The notes under the pieces were generated by a model, which ran no database searches, was not told where the DNA came from, and saw only the letters and a list, made by a program, of their open reading frames with translations. Shown here piece after piece: positions 5,066-5,584 of a DNA stretch of 5,584 nucleotides. How positions within the stretch are numbered: position 1 is the first letter of the stretch; each line of letters begins with the position of its first letter. Origin of the DNA: an uncultured Fidelibacterota bacterium (GTDB lineage Bacteria; Marinisomatota; Marinisomatia; Marinisomatales; UBA1611). The DNA lies in the NCBI GenBank assembly GCA_913045415.1, contig CAJWPW010000093.1, forward strand, positions 1 to 5,584, given 5' to 3'. A program made the position numbers and the translations under genes.

Positions 5066-5584
5066 GGATCGCCTTTTGGATTTGGGTGAATTCACCGAAT
5101 CGTAATTGGATAAAATAAATACCGCTGGGATGATTGGATGCATTCCATTGGATTTCATGAATACCGGAAAAAAGTTTTCGATCAATCAGTGTTTCCACAA
5201 GACGACCGGTTATATCTAATACACGTAGAGACACCGTATGATTATTAAGATCCTGATCGTCATTAATAAAATGCAGGCGAGGAGTCGATGAATGCTGTGT
5301 ATCTACTAAATCAAAACTTATTGTGGTAGTTGGATTAAACGGATTCGGATAATTCGGGAATAAATAAAAACCATTCGTAGTCACATACTGATCTTCGTTA
5401 ACAGATAATAATGTGTGGCAATTTTCCAGATCCCAGCCATTCTGTGGAAAAACATGATTAACATAATCAGGAGGACAATCTTCAAAAATATTGTGGTGGG
5501 CAAAAATGGGTGTCCAATCGGTAGTATCTATTGGCGGATACCTAAAAAGATCAAAGCCATAATCACCATAATTTTCAAAAAATG
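5055..5584 (-). CDS. T9SS-secreted protein, C-terminal part with sorting domain (5' end outside window)
   Basis: The frame is open to the right edge, and the visible 175 residues contain no Met, so the gene starts beyond the window; a GTG at 5384 is internal. The last ~105 residues are a Por/type IX secretion C-terminal sorting domain: FYLFPNYPNPFNPTTTISF, then VSLRVLDITGRLVETLI, the SGIHEIQWNA strand, the PSGIYFIQLR strand and a terminal KAILVK. Such domains direct export through the outer membrane by the type IX system, followed by surface attachment or release. Between the first and second strands is an unusual insert of about 22 residues (TQHSST to NNHT). The 71 residues before the domain are rich in Asp, Tyr, Phe and Trp (FENYGDYGFDLFRYPP, DTTDWTPIFAHHN) with two Cys, and match no enzyme I recognise. 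It is the first visible gene of the leftward operon; its TAG overlaps the signal peptide of the next gene. Confidence 0.9.
   Translation of the reverse strand, partial: FFENYGDYGFDLFRYPPIDTTDWTPIFAHHNIFEDCPPDYVNHVFPQNGWDLENCHTLLSVNEDQYVTTNGFYLFPNYPNPFNPTTTISFDLVDTQHSSTPRLHFINDDQDLNNHTVSLRVLDITGRLVETLIDRKLFSGIHEIQWNASNHPSGIYFIQLRFGEFTQIQKAILVK
5072..5077 (-). promoter_or_regulatory. Shine-Dalgarno-like site supporting a TTG start
   Basis: AAAAGG lies 6 nt before the TTG at 5065-5063. It overlaps the last codons of the secreted protein gene and favours the TTG start of the M14-like gene over the distant ATG at 5185. Confidence 0.4.

Noticed and set aside
5055..5384. A separate small gene starting at the GTG at 5384
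   Set aside because: The frame stays open through the right edge of the window, and a bare sorting domain without a signal peptide or cargo would make no sense, so this is the tail of a longer gene.
1..5584. Mobile element, tRNA, rRNA or phage-defence signatures
   Set aside because: No transposase or integrase, no inverted-repeat ends, no tRNA-like or rRNA sequence, and no recognised defence domain was found by eye.

Overview
The window is AT-rich bacterial DNA, densely packed, with several start/stop overlaps. A C-terminal sorting tail with the motif NYPNPFNPTTT (type IX secretion, Por family) points to the FCB group. The wording of that motif is what I associate with Candidatus Marinimicrobia (SAR406/Fidelibacterota) and Ignavibacteria-like lineages. 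This placement rests on one motif and general composition, so it is an inference.

Layout. (1) Positions 1-587 (+) hold the 3' end of an acetoacetyl-CoA synthetase gene that starts before the window. (2) Positions 584-2610 (-) hold two tandem glyceraldehyde-3-phosphate dehydrogenase (GAPDH) family genes joined by an ATGA stop/start overlap. The promoter-proximal copy has lost the catalytic cysteine and other substrate-site residues. The distal copy is a canonical, apparently active type I GAPDH. Its stop overlaps the synthetase stop tail-to-tail by 4 bp. (3) Positions 2611-2859 are an AT-rich intergenic stretch with a possible very short plus-strand transcript or 17-codon ORF, ending in a strong hairpin that works as a terminator in both directions. 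(4) Positions 2860-5584 (-) look like one compact operon read right to left: the end of a T9SS-secreted protein, an exported M14/AstE-like zinc hydrolase candidate, a small two-helix membrane protein, a HAD-IIA phosphatase, an N-terminally anchored protein with three 23-residue repeats, and a previously hidden 27-residue single-helix microprotein whose stop lies 4 nt before the terminator.

How the genes may work together. The GAPDH pair suggests an enzyme plus a translationally coupled pseudoenzyme partner, perhaps forming mixed tetramers. The right-hand operon mixes secreted, exported and membrane-anchored small proteins with one cytosolic phosphatase, so an envelope-related role is likely but unspecified. 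The strongest candidates for something undescribed are the cysteine-less GAPDH paralog and its coupling to an active copy, the exported M14-like protein, and the repeat-protein/microprotein pair at the end of the operon.
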